DNA from: Prevotella sp.
GTDB taxonomy: Bacteria > Bacteroidota > Bacteroidia > Bacteroidales > Bacteroidaceae
DNA: 64,000 bases
Assembly (NCBI GenBank): GCA_016285075.1
Contig: JAEEQB010000012.1
Span: 1 to 64,000 of the forward strand
Direction of reading: 5' to 3'
The notes below the pieces were generated by a model. It saw only the letters and a program-made list of their open reading frames with translations, had not been told where the DNA came from and made no database searches. Made by a program: the position numbers and the translations under genes. Shown here in pieces: positions 8,625-15,699 of this stretch; positions within the stretch are counted from its first letter, which is position 1; each line of letters begins with the position of its first letter.

Positions 8625-9182
8625 TTAGTTAATATATTGTTCAACATACTTAGCGACTTCAATAAAAAAACCCTTCTCGTTGTTTGTAATGATAGCCAGA
8701 CAACGGAGTTTGTCAAGGTTTACCTCGTCTTCTGAAATGAAAAGAATTACGATGCGTTCTTCTCCACTTTCTTCGTCTGTCTCCTTTGTAATCCTTACGT
8801 CGTACAAATCGGAGTGAATGGAGATGTTCAGATTCTTGATAGTGTCATTAGCATCAGATGTGAAATTGAATTGTTTCTCTACAACATTCATGCGATAAGC
8901 AAAATAGTTGTAGAGCATTTGGACATCTTTCTCTTCTATGTGTTCGATAGGAATCGTGACTGTGATTTCGTGAAGTCGCATGTCTTCTGTGAAGGCGGTT
9001 CGCTCGACAATTATATCATATTTCTTGAGGAAATCATTTAGGTTATAATTGTCTGTAGCCCTATCTATCAGTTTTTGTTCGTAATCTTCTGTCTCGTCTG
9101 AAGACATACCAAGCATGATATGATAGAGAGACGGAAGTCCCATCTTAAAAGTAATAAGGTTGTCAAGTTCTTGGTGATTCAT
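8625..9182 (-). CDS. Unknown acidic protein upstream of mcrB
   Basis: 185 residues with no motif I recognise. It is acidic, with Glu/Asp-rich stretches (DETEDYEQ and TKETDEESGEER) and alternating hydrophobic strands, and has no signal peptide or membrane segment, so it is likely cytoplasmic. It starts 10 bases after the tail relic at 9193 and ends 29 bases before mcrB, so it is translated with the restriction genes. It could be an accessory or immunity component of the McrBC unit, but nothing in the sequence proves this. Confidence 0.75.
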   Translation of the reverse strand: MNHQELDNLITFKMGLPSLYHIMLGMSSDETEDYEQKLIDRATDNYNLNDFLKKYDIIVERTAFTEDMRLHEITVTIPIEHIEEKDVQMLYNYFAYRMNVVEKQFNFTSDANDTIKNLNISIHSDLYDVRITKETDEESGEERIVILFISEDEVNLDKLRCLAIITNNEKGFFIEVAKYVEQYIN

Positions 9183-9192
9183 ATTCTTTTAT

Positions 9193-9292
9193 TTATTCTA
9201 ACTTTTCAAATTCAAAATCATTCACTGAGCAACATGCTTTCTTGTAGTCAAACTGATACATGCGCATATACTGATCTTTAATCTCTACGGCT
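9193..9292 (-). pseudogene. Tail relic 2: C-terminal fragment of an unknown protein
   Basis: In the frame ending with the TAA at 9193 the DNA encodes AVEIKDQYMRMYQFDYKKAC followed by a second Cys and DFEFEKLE. The same tail occurs at 10181-10280 with about 88 percent nucleotide identity. The open stretch continues upstream (LHATTPFYNG) in a different frame inside the 3' end of the 293-residue gene and meets a stop after ~55 codons. No start codon fits, so it is a leftover gene end. Confidence 0.55.
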
Positions 9293-10166
9293 CCATTGTA
9301 GAATGGAGTGGTGGCGTGCAAGCGTGTTGTTCTAATGTATAAAACATTCCGTTAAGTGCTGCGTTATAAATCATGGGATAGAACCACGTTAATTTATTGC
9401 ATAAGTGGTAGTCGTTATTCTCTATAAAGTCTGTGGTGTCCAACACTATACTATCTATTTTATCCACTACACTATCTAATTTCATCTGGAAATTATCTGG
9501 CACAGAAAGTTGGAAATAAGTGAAGGCTTCTCTTATATCATGTCCAGGTTCATCAGACGTTTCCCCCATGACTACCTTGTAAGTTAGTTCCGCAGCCTTC
9601 TCGAAAACATATTGTACAATGAAGCGGCAATCTGATTGCCAATTCCAGTCATCATGATCATAATTATTCACATAATCAGTTAGAGAGTGACTGACACGAG
9701 TTATATTATTGATGATATATTCCATCTGCTCTTGTGACAGTTGCGACTGGGCATCACCTTTCAATAATGGCTTTGAATATTCGTCTTCTGCTGTTTTTGC
9801 TCGTTTAATCATATAATTGATTATATTCTTTTGAATCTTGGGGAAATCTTCTTCAGAATAAGGGCAGGGTGAATTATCAATGCCAAAACCTAAATCCATT
9901 TTCTTGGCCAATAGGCTTTCTTCCCTTACCACAAAGTTGGAATCCTCACCATGCAGACGGTCAAACTTTTTGAATAGACCACACACTGCATCCTGTTCTT
10001 CAAATTCAGAATCAGTTGAAGCCGTGTTCTCGTCCGTTTCGTTATAATATTCTTCTTTGAGTCTATCAACTTCAAAGGTTATACTTTCAATATCTGCGTT
10101 TTCTGCGTTTGCTTCCAGCAGATAATCTCTCATTCTATCGTAATACTTGATGATAAAATCCTTCAT
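9285..10166 (-). CDS. Unknown protein, possibly with replaced C-terminus
   Basis: 293 residues, unrecognised. The N-terminal third is acidic and helical (DRLKEEYYNETDENTAS), and the middle and C-terminal parts are helical with several Trp and His. No signal peptide, no membrane segment and no known catalytic motif can be seen. Its last ~19 residues are read from DNA that, in another frame, encodes the conserved tail relic 2. The natural C-terminus may therefore have been lost when the two sequences were joined. It begins 14 bases after tail relic 1, so copies of the tail flank it on both sides. Confidence 0.72.
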   Translation of the reverse strand: MKDFIIKYYDRMRDYLLEANAENADIESITFEVDRLKEEYYNETDENTASTDSEFEEQDAVCGLFKKFDRLHGEDSNFVVREESLLAKKMDLGFGIDNSPCPYSEEDFPKIQKNIINYMIKRAKTAEDEYSKPLLKGDAQSQLSQEQMEYIINNITRVSHSLTDYVNNYDHDDWNWQSDCRFIVQYVFEKAAELTYKVVMGETSDEPGHDIREAFTYFQLSVPDNFQMKLDSVVDKIDSIVLDTTDFIENNDYHLCNKLTWFYPMIYNAALNGMFYTLEQHACTPPLHSTMEP

Positions 10167-10180
10167 ATCATTTGTTATGT

Positions 10181-10280
10181 TTAGTCCAACTTCTCAAATT
10201 CAAAATCACTTGATGAGCAACATGCTTTCTTGTAATCAAACTGATACATGCGCATGTACTGCTCTTTAATCTCTACGGCC
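10181..10280 (-). pseudogene. Tail relic 1: C-terminal fragment of an unknown protein
   Basis: The frame ending at the TAA of 10181-10183 encodes EAVEIKEQYMRMYQFDYKKA, then two Cys and DFEFEKLD, matching tail relic 2 at 9193-9292. It lies directly below the RhuM-Fic gene and its open frame runs back into that gene's 3' end in another frame. This fits an older gene whose body was replaced, leaving its last ~35 codons. Confidence 0.55.
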
Positions 10281-10286
10281 TCTGCG

Positions 10287-11276
10287 TCACTCGTTTCTCT
10301 GATTGATAAGGTTTACCACCACTTTCACCATCACGTCCTTCTCCTCTGTCTTGCTCTCGGCAATCATCAGGGTTAGGGCCACAAGGGTGTTATCGGCCAG
10401 GCGTTTGGAACCATCTGCACGGTAGAGAATGTGGTTGTTGTTGAGGAACCAAAGGAACAACGTGGCGGCAATACGCTTGTTGCCGTCGCTGAACGAGTGG
10501 TTTTTGGTCACCAGATACAGCAACATGGCTGCTTTCTCCTCCACGCTAGGATATAGCTCCTCGCCACCAAACGTCTGATAAATCTGACCTATACTGCTCT
10601 TGAAAGAGTCGTCTTTCTCATTGCCGAAGAGTACAGAGCCACCAAACTTGTCACGAAGGAGGCGAATCTCTTCCATTGCATTTTCGTAAGTGGCGTGGAA
10701 GGGCTCCTCCTTGGTAGTCTTGTCAATGGTCAGTCGCTCATAATCGTAGTTGTCGAGCGTATCGAGGGCGTATGTATAGTCCGTCACCACTTCGAAAAGG
10801 GCATTCGTTTCGTCTGTGGAAAGCAGTGGTTGGCCCTGAATGGTACGGCCCAGCATCCCAACCAGCTGCCGCAGTTCACCTATCTGCTCTTTGCGGATGC
10901 GTTCGTTCACAGCATAGCCCTTTATCAGATACTCTTTGAGAACTTTGTTTGCCCATTGACGGAATTTCACGCCTCGTTTAGAATTGACTCGATATCCAAC
11001 GGAGATTATCATGTCAAGATTGTACATCGTCATCGTACGATTAACCATACGCTTGCCCTCTTGACGAACCTGTCGGAAATTCCGACATGTTGCCTCTTTC
11101 TCCAGTTCCTCTACTTCGTAGATATGCTGGATATGCTCCAATACGTTCGTACGAGATGACTTGAATAGTTGAGCCATCTGAGTCTGCGTCAACCACACCG
11201 TCTCATTCTCCAGCCGGACATCAATCTGTGTCTGTCCGTCCTCCGTCTGATATATTACAATCTGATCTTGTTTCAT
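10287..11276 (-). CDS. RhuM-Fic fusion protein (RhuM domain plus Fic/DOC domain)
   Basis: 329 residues. The N-terminal half is the RhuM/KilA-N-like region (TEDGQTQIDVRLENETVWL, then QMAQLF and the Arg-rich RNFRQV). The C-terminal half has a Fic core motif HSFSDGNKRIA (near 260-272), close to the consensus HPFxDGNxR, so the AMP- or phosphotransferase residues are mostly present. No obvious inhibitory (S/T)xxxE(G/N) helix was identified by eye. Such fusions are common beside restriction systems in gut Bacteroidetes, but their target is not known to me. The gene is 11 bases below the exonuclease gene in the same operon. Confidence 0.87.
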   Translation of the reverse strand: MKQDQIVIYQTEDGQTQIDVRLENETVWLTQTQMAQLFKSSRTNVLEHIQHIYEVEELEKEATCRNFRQVRQEGKRMVNRTMTMYNLDMIISVGYRVNSKRGVKFRQWANKVLKEYLIKGYAVNERIRKEQIGELRQLVGMLGRTIQGQPLLSTDETNALFEVVTDYTYALDTLDNYDYERLTIDKTTKEEPFHATYENAMEEIRLLRDKFGGSVLFGNEKDDSFKSSIGQIYQTFGGEELYPSVEEKAAMLLYLVTKNHSFSDGNKRIAATLFLWFLNNNHILYRADGSKRLADNTLVALTLMIAESKTEEKDVMVKVVVNLINQRNE

Positions 11277-11287
11277 AACTTCTTTTT

Positions 11288-11794
11288 TTACAGTATCTCT
11301 CTCGCAATCCAGGCACAGGCCTCTGCGTCGGCAAGGGCGTGGTGATGGTTCTTTAACTCATAACCACAGGCAGCAGCGACTGTCTGAAGCTGGTGGTTTT
11401 CTAAATCAGGGAGTACACGCCGTGAGACACAAAGGGTGTCATAGAACTCATAGTCAGGGTAGTCCATCTGATAGACGCGGAATACGGCCTTCAGACAACC
11501 TTCGTCAAAAGGCTTGTTATGAGCAACGAGCGGTAAGTTCTCTATCAGAGGCTCTATCTGAGCCCATACATTGGGGAACACAGGGGCGTCATCTGTGTCT
11601 TCGTGACAAAGACCATGTACCTGCGAACACCAATAATTATAATAGTTCGGCTCTGGTTGGATGAGAGAATAGAACGAATCTACTATCTCTCCGTTACGAA
11701 CAATAACGATTCCAACGGAACAAACCGAAGAACGCTCGTTATTGGCTGTTTCGAAATCTATTGCTGCAAAGTCTTTCATTCCATTTATTGACAT
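11288..11794 (-). CDS. DEDDh 3'-5' exonuclease (DnaQ-like)
   Basis: 168 residues, a complete single-domain exonuclease. Metal ligands are D13 and E15 in DFETA, D97 in HNKPFDEG, and H151/D156 in HHALAD, which defines the DEDDh class of DNA polymerase epsilon-type proofreaders. The start overlaps the deiminase stop by 10 bases, and an internal Met at residue 6 is an alternative start. Similar free exonucleases occur widely, so it need not proofread for the DnaE-like protein in the same island. The pairing of an epsilon-like nuclease with a polymerase core under one regulator is nevertheless notable. Confidence 0.9.
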   Translation of the reverse strand: MSINGMKDFAAIDFETANNERSSVCSVGIVIVRNGEIVDSFYSLIQPEPNYYNYWCSQVHGLCHEDTDDAPVFPNVWAQIEPLIENLPLVAHNKPFDEGCLKAVFRVYQMDYPDYEFYDTLCVSRRVLPDLENHQLQTVAAACGYELKNHHHALADAEACAWIAREIL

Positions 11795-12642
11795 TTAATG
11801 TTCCATGTGATACAATGTAAAGCCCCGCCATTTGCAGCTATATCACGCAGACGCATCTGACGAATCTTGCAATTGGGGTTAAGAGCCTTGATGTATTCTA
11901 AGGCCTGCTTGTCCTCTTCTATTCCAAAAACAGGCATAACTATGAGATTGCCGACCTGAAGGTAATTGATGTATGCCCAATTCCATAGAGGCTCTGGATG
12001 AGGGACATCAAAAAGCATTTCGGTTACCTCAAAACCAAATGATTCCATGATTCTGCGAATTTCCGATGCTTCTTTCGGATCTGTATTTCTATGATTTGAC
12101 ATCATGACTTTATTTCCACCACACCAATGAACAAAGCCATCGGAGTGTCCATATACATCTGAATCTTCGTCTTTCGGATTTATACAATGCCAAGGTATAA
12201 ATATGATTTTATGCCTTAACACAGCTTCCAATTGTTTCTTGAATGCTTCGTCGTTTTTTTCTTTGTTATTCTCCACAAACACCTTATCAGTCATTACTAC
12301 ATACTCTCCACAAAGAGTCACATTACCTCCATCTATCTTGATATCTGTCACGCGATGCCTAATATCCATCGAATTGCAGACGAATGACGCATCTGTGATG
12401 GTTGCTTTTCTTTTAGGATCGTCTAACAAATAATCTGGTTCGTAGCGATAAAGCAGAAAATCGTTGTCTTCTATTTGAATTGGCATGTAATCTCGAACCC
12501 ATATATCATTGGTGTGAGGAATAATGTCCCACTCAACACCCTCTTCGCTGAACAATGCCGTCAGTCGCCTGAAGGTGTCTGAATATTTCTTCTCCAATTG
12601 GTTGGATATGTATACCTTATTGCTATCAATATCCTTTATCAT
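11785..12642 (-). CDS. Agmatine deiminase / PPAD-family enzyme, paralogue 1
   Basis: 285 residues of the same short deiminase type as the protein at 4030. Signatures are NDIWVRDYMP (45-54), KIDGGN (102-107), YGHSDG with the probable catalytic His at 166, and NGGALHCITWN with the probable Cys nucleophile at 277. The start overlaps the glycosylase-like gene (ATGA), so translation is coupled. Outside the active-site blocks the two paralogues differ strongly, which points to old divergence or separate arrivals rather than recent tandem duplication. The substrate is unknown. A role in polyamine metabolism is possible but would not explain the context. Confidence 0.88.
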   Translation of the reverse strand: MIKDIDSNKVYISNQLEKKYSDTFRRLTALFSEEGVEWDIIPHTNDIWVRDYMPIQIEDNDFLLYRYEPDYLLDDPKRKATITDASFVCNSMDIRHRVTDIKIDGGNVTLCGEYVVMTDKVFVENNKEKNDEAFKKQLEAVLRHKIIFIPWHCINPKDEDSDVYGHSDGFVHWCGGNKVMMSNHRNTDPKEASEIRRIMESFGFEVTEMLFDVPHPEPLWNWAYINYLQVGNLIVMPVFGIEEDKQALEYIKALNPNCKIRQMRLRDIAANGGALHCITWNIKCQ

Positions 12643-13253
12643 ACTTCAATTTCGTTTTTCCGAGAATAGCTCCAGAGACGCATATCTCTTTTGTTTGTCT
12701 TCTCTTCTCCTACGTACTCAAAAACATTTCTTCTGGGAGTTGGTAGATTCAGTTCATGTTTTGCTGATGAGGCTTGGTCAACCCATATAATATCATTATT
12801 TCCATTGACTGAGAACCCATTCAGATAGTTGTAAAGATAGGTTGATCTATCATCGTACTTGCATCCTTTTTTAGTTTCGATAAAACACTGCGACTTTTCA
12901 TCAAAAATAGCATAAGTTCGAATAAGAGCTGAAGCCCTGTATTTTAAAGCTTCGTTCTCGAAAGTGATGTCAAACCCAGAAACATGAGCATGAAGCGTCA
13001 TTATAGGGAAATAAGGAACGTCACCTTTGTGAGGTTTTCCATTTCTGTGATAGACAATTGGGTCTGATACGTTCAGCAGACTACCTTCCTCTGCATGCAA
13101 ATAAAACTCAACAGTTTTTATATACACCCGGTATTCATTACGCACTTTGAGATAGCCATCGTACAACATTATTTTGGCTATCTCTTCAAATTTTTTTTCA
13201 ATGTTTGTTGTGGACGTCAAGGAGACGTTTTCTAATGTGTTTTTTAATGTCAT
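12639..13253 (-). CDS. Methylpurine-DNA-glycosylase-like protein, paralogue 1
   Basis: 204 residues, first gene after the regulator (1-base gap). It shares with the 4873 protein the blocks EYRVYIKTVEFYLHAEE (40-56), YHRNG (68-72), FPIMTLHAHVSGFDITFE (82-99) and YRASALIRTYAI (105-116). A resemblance to the AAG/MPG glycosylase fold rests on the VEFY strand, where the conserved Glu falls at the position of the catalytic Glu, and on the late YRAS/LIR strand. The C-terminus is basic and poorly conserved. It is coupled to the deiminase by a 4-base overlap. I regard the glycosylase label as tentative. Confidence 0.6.
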   Translation of the reverse strand: MTLKNTLENVSLTSTTNIEKKFEEIAKIMLYDGYLKVRNEYRVYIKTVEFYLHAEEGSLLNVSDPIVYHRNGKPHKGDVPYFPIMTLHAHVSGFDITFENEALKYRASALIRTYAIFDEKSQCFIETKKGCKYDDRSTYLYNYLNGFSVNGNNDIIWVDQASSAKHELNLPTPRRNVFEYVGEEKTNKRDMRLWSYSRKNEIEV

Positions 13254-13254
13254 C

Positions 13255-14187
13255 TTAATCCTTATTATATTTATTCCACATTCTCTTTATCTTACCGGCA
13301 ATCTCCTTACGGAGCCAGAGAGGTTCCAGCACTTCCATATCCTCACCGTTCCAGAGAAGTTCTTGCTGGAAGTCAAACTCTGGACGGATATTAAAGGTGA
13401 AGATGCTGTATTCTTCATTACGTTCAATCTCTTCCTGCGATTCGTGCATCTTTAAATCACGGATGTAGTTGGCTTGTCCTGCTGATACTTTCAGCTTGAC
13501 TAGTTGTATCTTCACAGACTGTTCTGCTATGATGCCAAAGCAGCCTTCAAAGAAATCCTTGGCTGTCCAATCCTTTGGCATTTCAAATTTCTCTTCTGTA
13601 GCTCGAAGATGTTGAATTCTGTCAAGGGCATAGATGCGCGGCCCTTTCTTGTAATAATATGAATAGGTACTTCGAGCGACCATGTACCAACGCTGGAGGA
13701 ACAGCTTCACGCAATAGGGTTGCACGTCGAAGTTGTTCTCTTCGTCCTTCCAGTAGCTGTGATAGGTGATGTTCAGGACACGGTTCTCCTTCATGGCTTC
13801 GATGATGGGCTGGAGGTATTGCTGTCCAGACGGCACATACTCTAGGAGGATGCGGTCCTTGATGCTCTGGCTGTTGGCCAAGGCATTGCTCACACAGAAC
13901 GTATTGTAGAGCCAGGAACGGAGTCCGTTCTTGCTGATGTCCTCCTCGTTCTCGATATAGTAACGATATTCACCACGGTTTTCATTGACGATGTTGATAC
14001 CAAACATATCCCAGATGACATATCGCCAGTTGTCGAAGGTACGTTTGGGGATATCCACACCTCTGCTAATGTCATCGCGGAGCCACAGCTCGTTCAGCTC
14101 CTTGAACGAAATCTTACGTCTGCGATAGATGGTTTCTATCACCCAAACGTATTTGGTTATCAAACTTTGTCCTCTATCGTTGTCCAT
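13255..14187 (-). CDS. WYL-domain transcriptional regulator
   Basis: 310 residues: an N-terminal winged-helix region (about 1-75), a WYL domain around 135-205 (ITYHSYWKDEE, then QPYCVKLFLQRWYMVARS) and a C-terminal WCX-like extension. This is the layout of BrxR/CapW-type regulators, which repress defence operons and are thought to sense a ligand through the WYL pocket. It is the first gene of the island operon. Its own promoter carries a half-conserved version of the palindrome found before the DnaE-like and edge genes, consistent with autoregulation and control of all three units. Confidence 0.92.
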   Translation of the reverse strand: MDNDRGQSLITKYVWVIETIYRRRKISFKELNELWLRDDISRGVDIPKRTFDNWRYVIWDMFGINIVNENRGEYRYYIENEEDISKNGLRSWLYNTFCVSNALANSQSIKDRILLEYVPSGQQYLQPIIEAMKENRVLNITYHSYWKDEENNFDVQPYCVKLFLQRWYMVARSTYSYYYKKGPRIYALDRIQHLRATEEKFEMPKDWTAKDFFEGCFGIIAEQSVKIQLVKLKVSAGQANYIRDLKMHESQEEIERNEEYSIFTFNIRPEFDFQQELLWNGEDMEVLEPLWLRKEIAGKIKRMWNKYNKD

Positions 14188-14206
14188 GTTTCTATGATTT
14201 TATCTG

Positions 14207-14246
14207 CAAAAGTATGACAAGGGTACGCCAAACTGTGGCAGAGGTT
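14207..14246 (-). promoter_or_regulatory. Promoter and degenerate operator C of the island operon
   Basis: A consensus -7 box TACTTTTG lies on the minus strand at 14207-14214, about 20 bases above the regulator ATG. Upstream of it, TGGCAGAGGT (14236-14245) is identical to one arm of operators A and B, while the other arm (ACGCCA) is only partly kept. Aligned on the -7 box, the operator occupies the same place in all three promoters. The weaker palindrome would suit looser autorepression. A second candidate -7 box, TATATTTG, lies further upstream at 14283-14290. Confidence 0.65.
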
Positions 14247-14752
14247 TGAGAATATGAAGAGTCAGATCAATACTTTTTGGTGCAAATATAATACAACTTT
14301 TGTTATTTATGAGATTGGGCAAACAGAAAAACACTTCCTTTTTATATTTTTAAGGAGTGGCAGGCATAATACCCTCCAATTTACTAATCTTTTTCATAAA
14401 AACAATGACATAATGCAATTTGCCTCCTGAAGAATTTGGCGTTATCATTTTTTCTTTGTACCTTTGCACTCAATGATGGGCTATAGTACGGCTGGTGGTT
14501 CATCGTCAGGTGTTCTTTGATGCAGTTTATAGCAGAATGTGGAATTGAGTACGGTTGCCAATTCGTAACCCAGTTTTTCCTCAATCTCCCAGACTGCCTT
14601 TATACAAAGAAAAGCTGAGAATTCTTACAAAGTTACGAAAAGTCGAGTGCAAAACAAAGAAACTCGTTTCTTTTTTTGTTATGACGGGGCAAATTCATGC
14701 TCATTTAACGGCAAAGTTACGTTAAATGTTTTCTGTTATGAAATTTATTTCG
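14247..14752. other. AT-rich island boundary without an intact gene
   Basis: About 500 bases between the regulator and the plus-strand lipoprotein gene. I see a minus-strand -7 box TATATTTG (14283-14290), a plus-strand TACCTTTG (14459-14466) that leads into no recognisable gene, and a gene relic at 14481-14624 with its own minus-strand TAACTTTG (14628-14635). No tRNA or attachment-site repeat was found. Confidence 0.5.
14481..14624 (-). pseudogene. Probable C-terminal relic of an unknown gene
   Basis: An open frame of about 47 codons ending at TAG 14481-14483. It includes AVWEIEEKLGYELATVLNST and ends with DDEPPAVL. There is no start codon, and a stop lies just upstream at 14625. A promoter-like TAACTTTG sits at 14628-14635. 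I do not recognise the parent family. Confidence 0.25.
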
Positions 14753-14760
14753 TAATTTTG
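14753..14760 (+). promoter_or_regulatory. -7 box TAATTTTG before the substrate-binding lipoprotein gene
   Basis: A consensus Bacteroidetes -7 element only 5 bases before the ATG at 14766, so transcription would begin at or next to the start codon and the mRNA may be leaderless. Confidence 0.6.
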
Positions 14761-14765
14761 CAGCC

Positions 14766-15683
14766 ATGAAACAACTATTGACAATTGTTTTGGCTGCATT
14801 GCTCTTGGCTGCATGCGGTGAGACATATGAAGAAAAGAAACGCATCAGCCGTCAGCAGCGGTTGAAAATGATGCGTGAGGACTCAGCAGCATTGAAGGTG
14901 GCAGTACTGCCAACTCTTGACTGCCTGCCACTGATAGTGGCGAAGGAACAGGGACTATTCGATTCTCTGGGTGCCGATGTCCGTCTGAAGCGTTTCATGG
15001 CACAGATGGATTGTGATACGGCGTTGGTACGTGGCAGGGTAGAGGGTAGTATCTCTGACCTGGTCCGTACGGAGCGTATCATCAGCAGGGGCACTTCGTT
15101 GGACTATGTGACGTCAACAGGTGCGTATTGGCAACTGCTGACGAACCGCACGGCACGTATCCGTGACCTGAAGCAACTGGACGACAAGATGGTGGCCATG
15201 ACGCGCTACTCAGTGACAGACATGCTTGTGGACTGGGCCGTGGACAGCGCAAAACTGAAGGAAGAACGGGTGTTTAAGATCCAGGTGAACGATGTCGGCA
15301 TCAGATTGCGTATGTTGCAGAACAACGAGATGGATGCAGTATGGCTGACAGAGCCCCAGGCCATGGAAGCCCGGCTGTCGAAGCACAGGATGCTGGCAGA
15401 CACCCGCAGGATGGATTGGAAGATGGGTGTGTTGGCCTTCCGCAAAAAAGGTATGGATGACAAAAATCGCCAGAAGCAGTTGAAGGTCTTGAAGAAAGGA
15501 TACGATATGGCTGTGGATTCCATCAACCGCCACGGTGTAAGACATTATAGCGAACTGGTCGTGAAATATTGTGGCGTGTCTCCAGAAAAGGCAGATTCCC
15601 TGCCTCGTGACATGAAATTCGAACACATGGCAGCACCCAGGCAAAAGGATATCGACCAGGCTAGGAAGTGGTTGAAGAAATAA
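14766..15683 (+). CDS. ABC-type substrate-binding lipoprotein (NMT1/SsuA-like)
   Basis: 305 residues with a lipoprotein signal peptide and lipobox LLLAAC (Cys16), so the protein is membrane-anchored. The mature part begins LKVAVLPTLDCLPLIVAKEQ, typical of NMT1/THI5- and SsuA/TauA-type periplasmic binding proteins, continues with ISDLVRTERI, and near 200 has MDAVWLTEPQA. The ligand cannot be deduced. No permease or ATPase gene is adjacent. Instead a TPR protein gene follows after 16 bases, so the protein may act as an independent sensor or bind something other than a transport substrate. Confidence 0.82.
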   Translation: MKQLLTIVLAALLLAACGETYEEKKRISRQQRLKMMREDSAALKVAVLPTLDCLPLIVAKEQGLFDSLGADVRLKRFMAQMDCDTALVRGRVEGSISDLVRTERIISRGTSLDYVTSTGAYWQLLTNRTARIRDLKQLDDKMVAMTRYSVTDMLVDWAVDSAKLKEERVFKIQVNDVGIRLRMLQNNEMDAVWLTEPQAMEARLSKHRMLADTRRMDWKMGVLAFRKKGMDDKNRQKQLKVLKKGYDMAVDSINRHGVRHYSELVVKYCGVSPEKADSLPRDMKFEHMAAPRQKDIDQARKWLKK

Positions 15684-15699
15684 TTGAGAGAAACAGGCG

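Noticed and set aside
14384..14584. Minus-strand 66-codon frame
   Set aside because: It overlaps, in another frame, a more protein-like relic and lacks any promoter spacing or recognisable motif.
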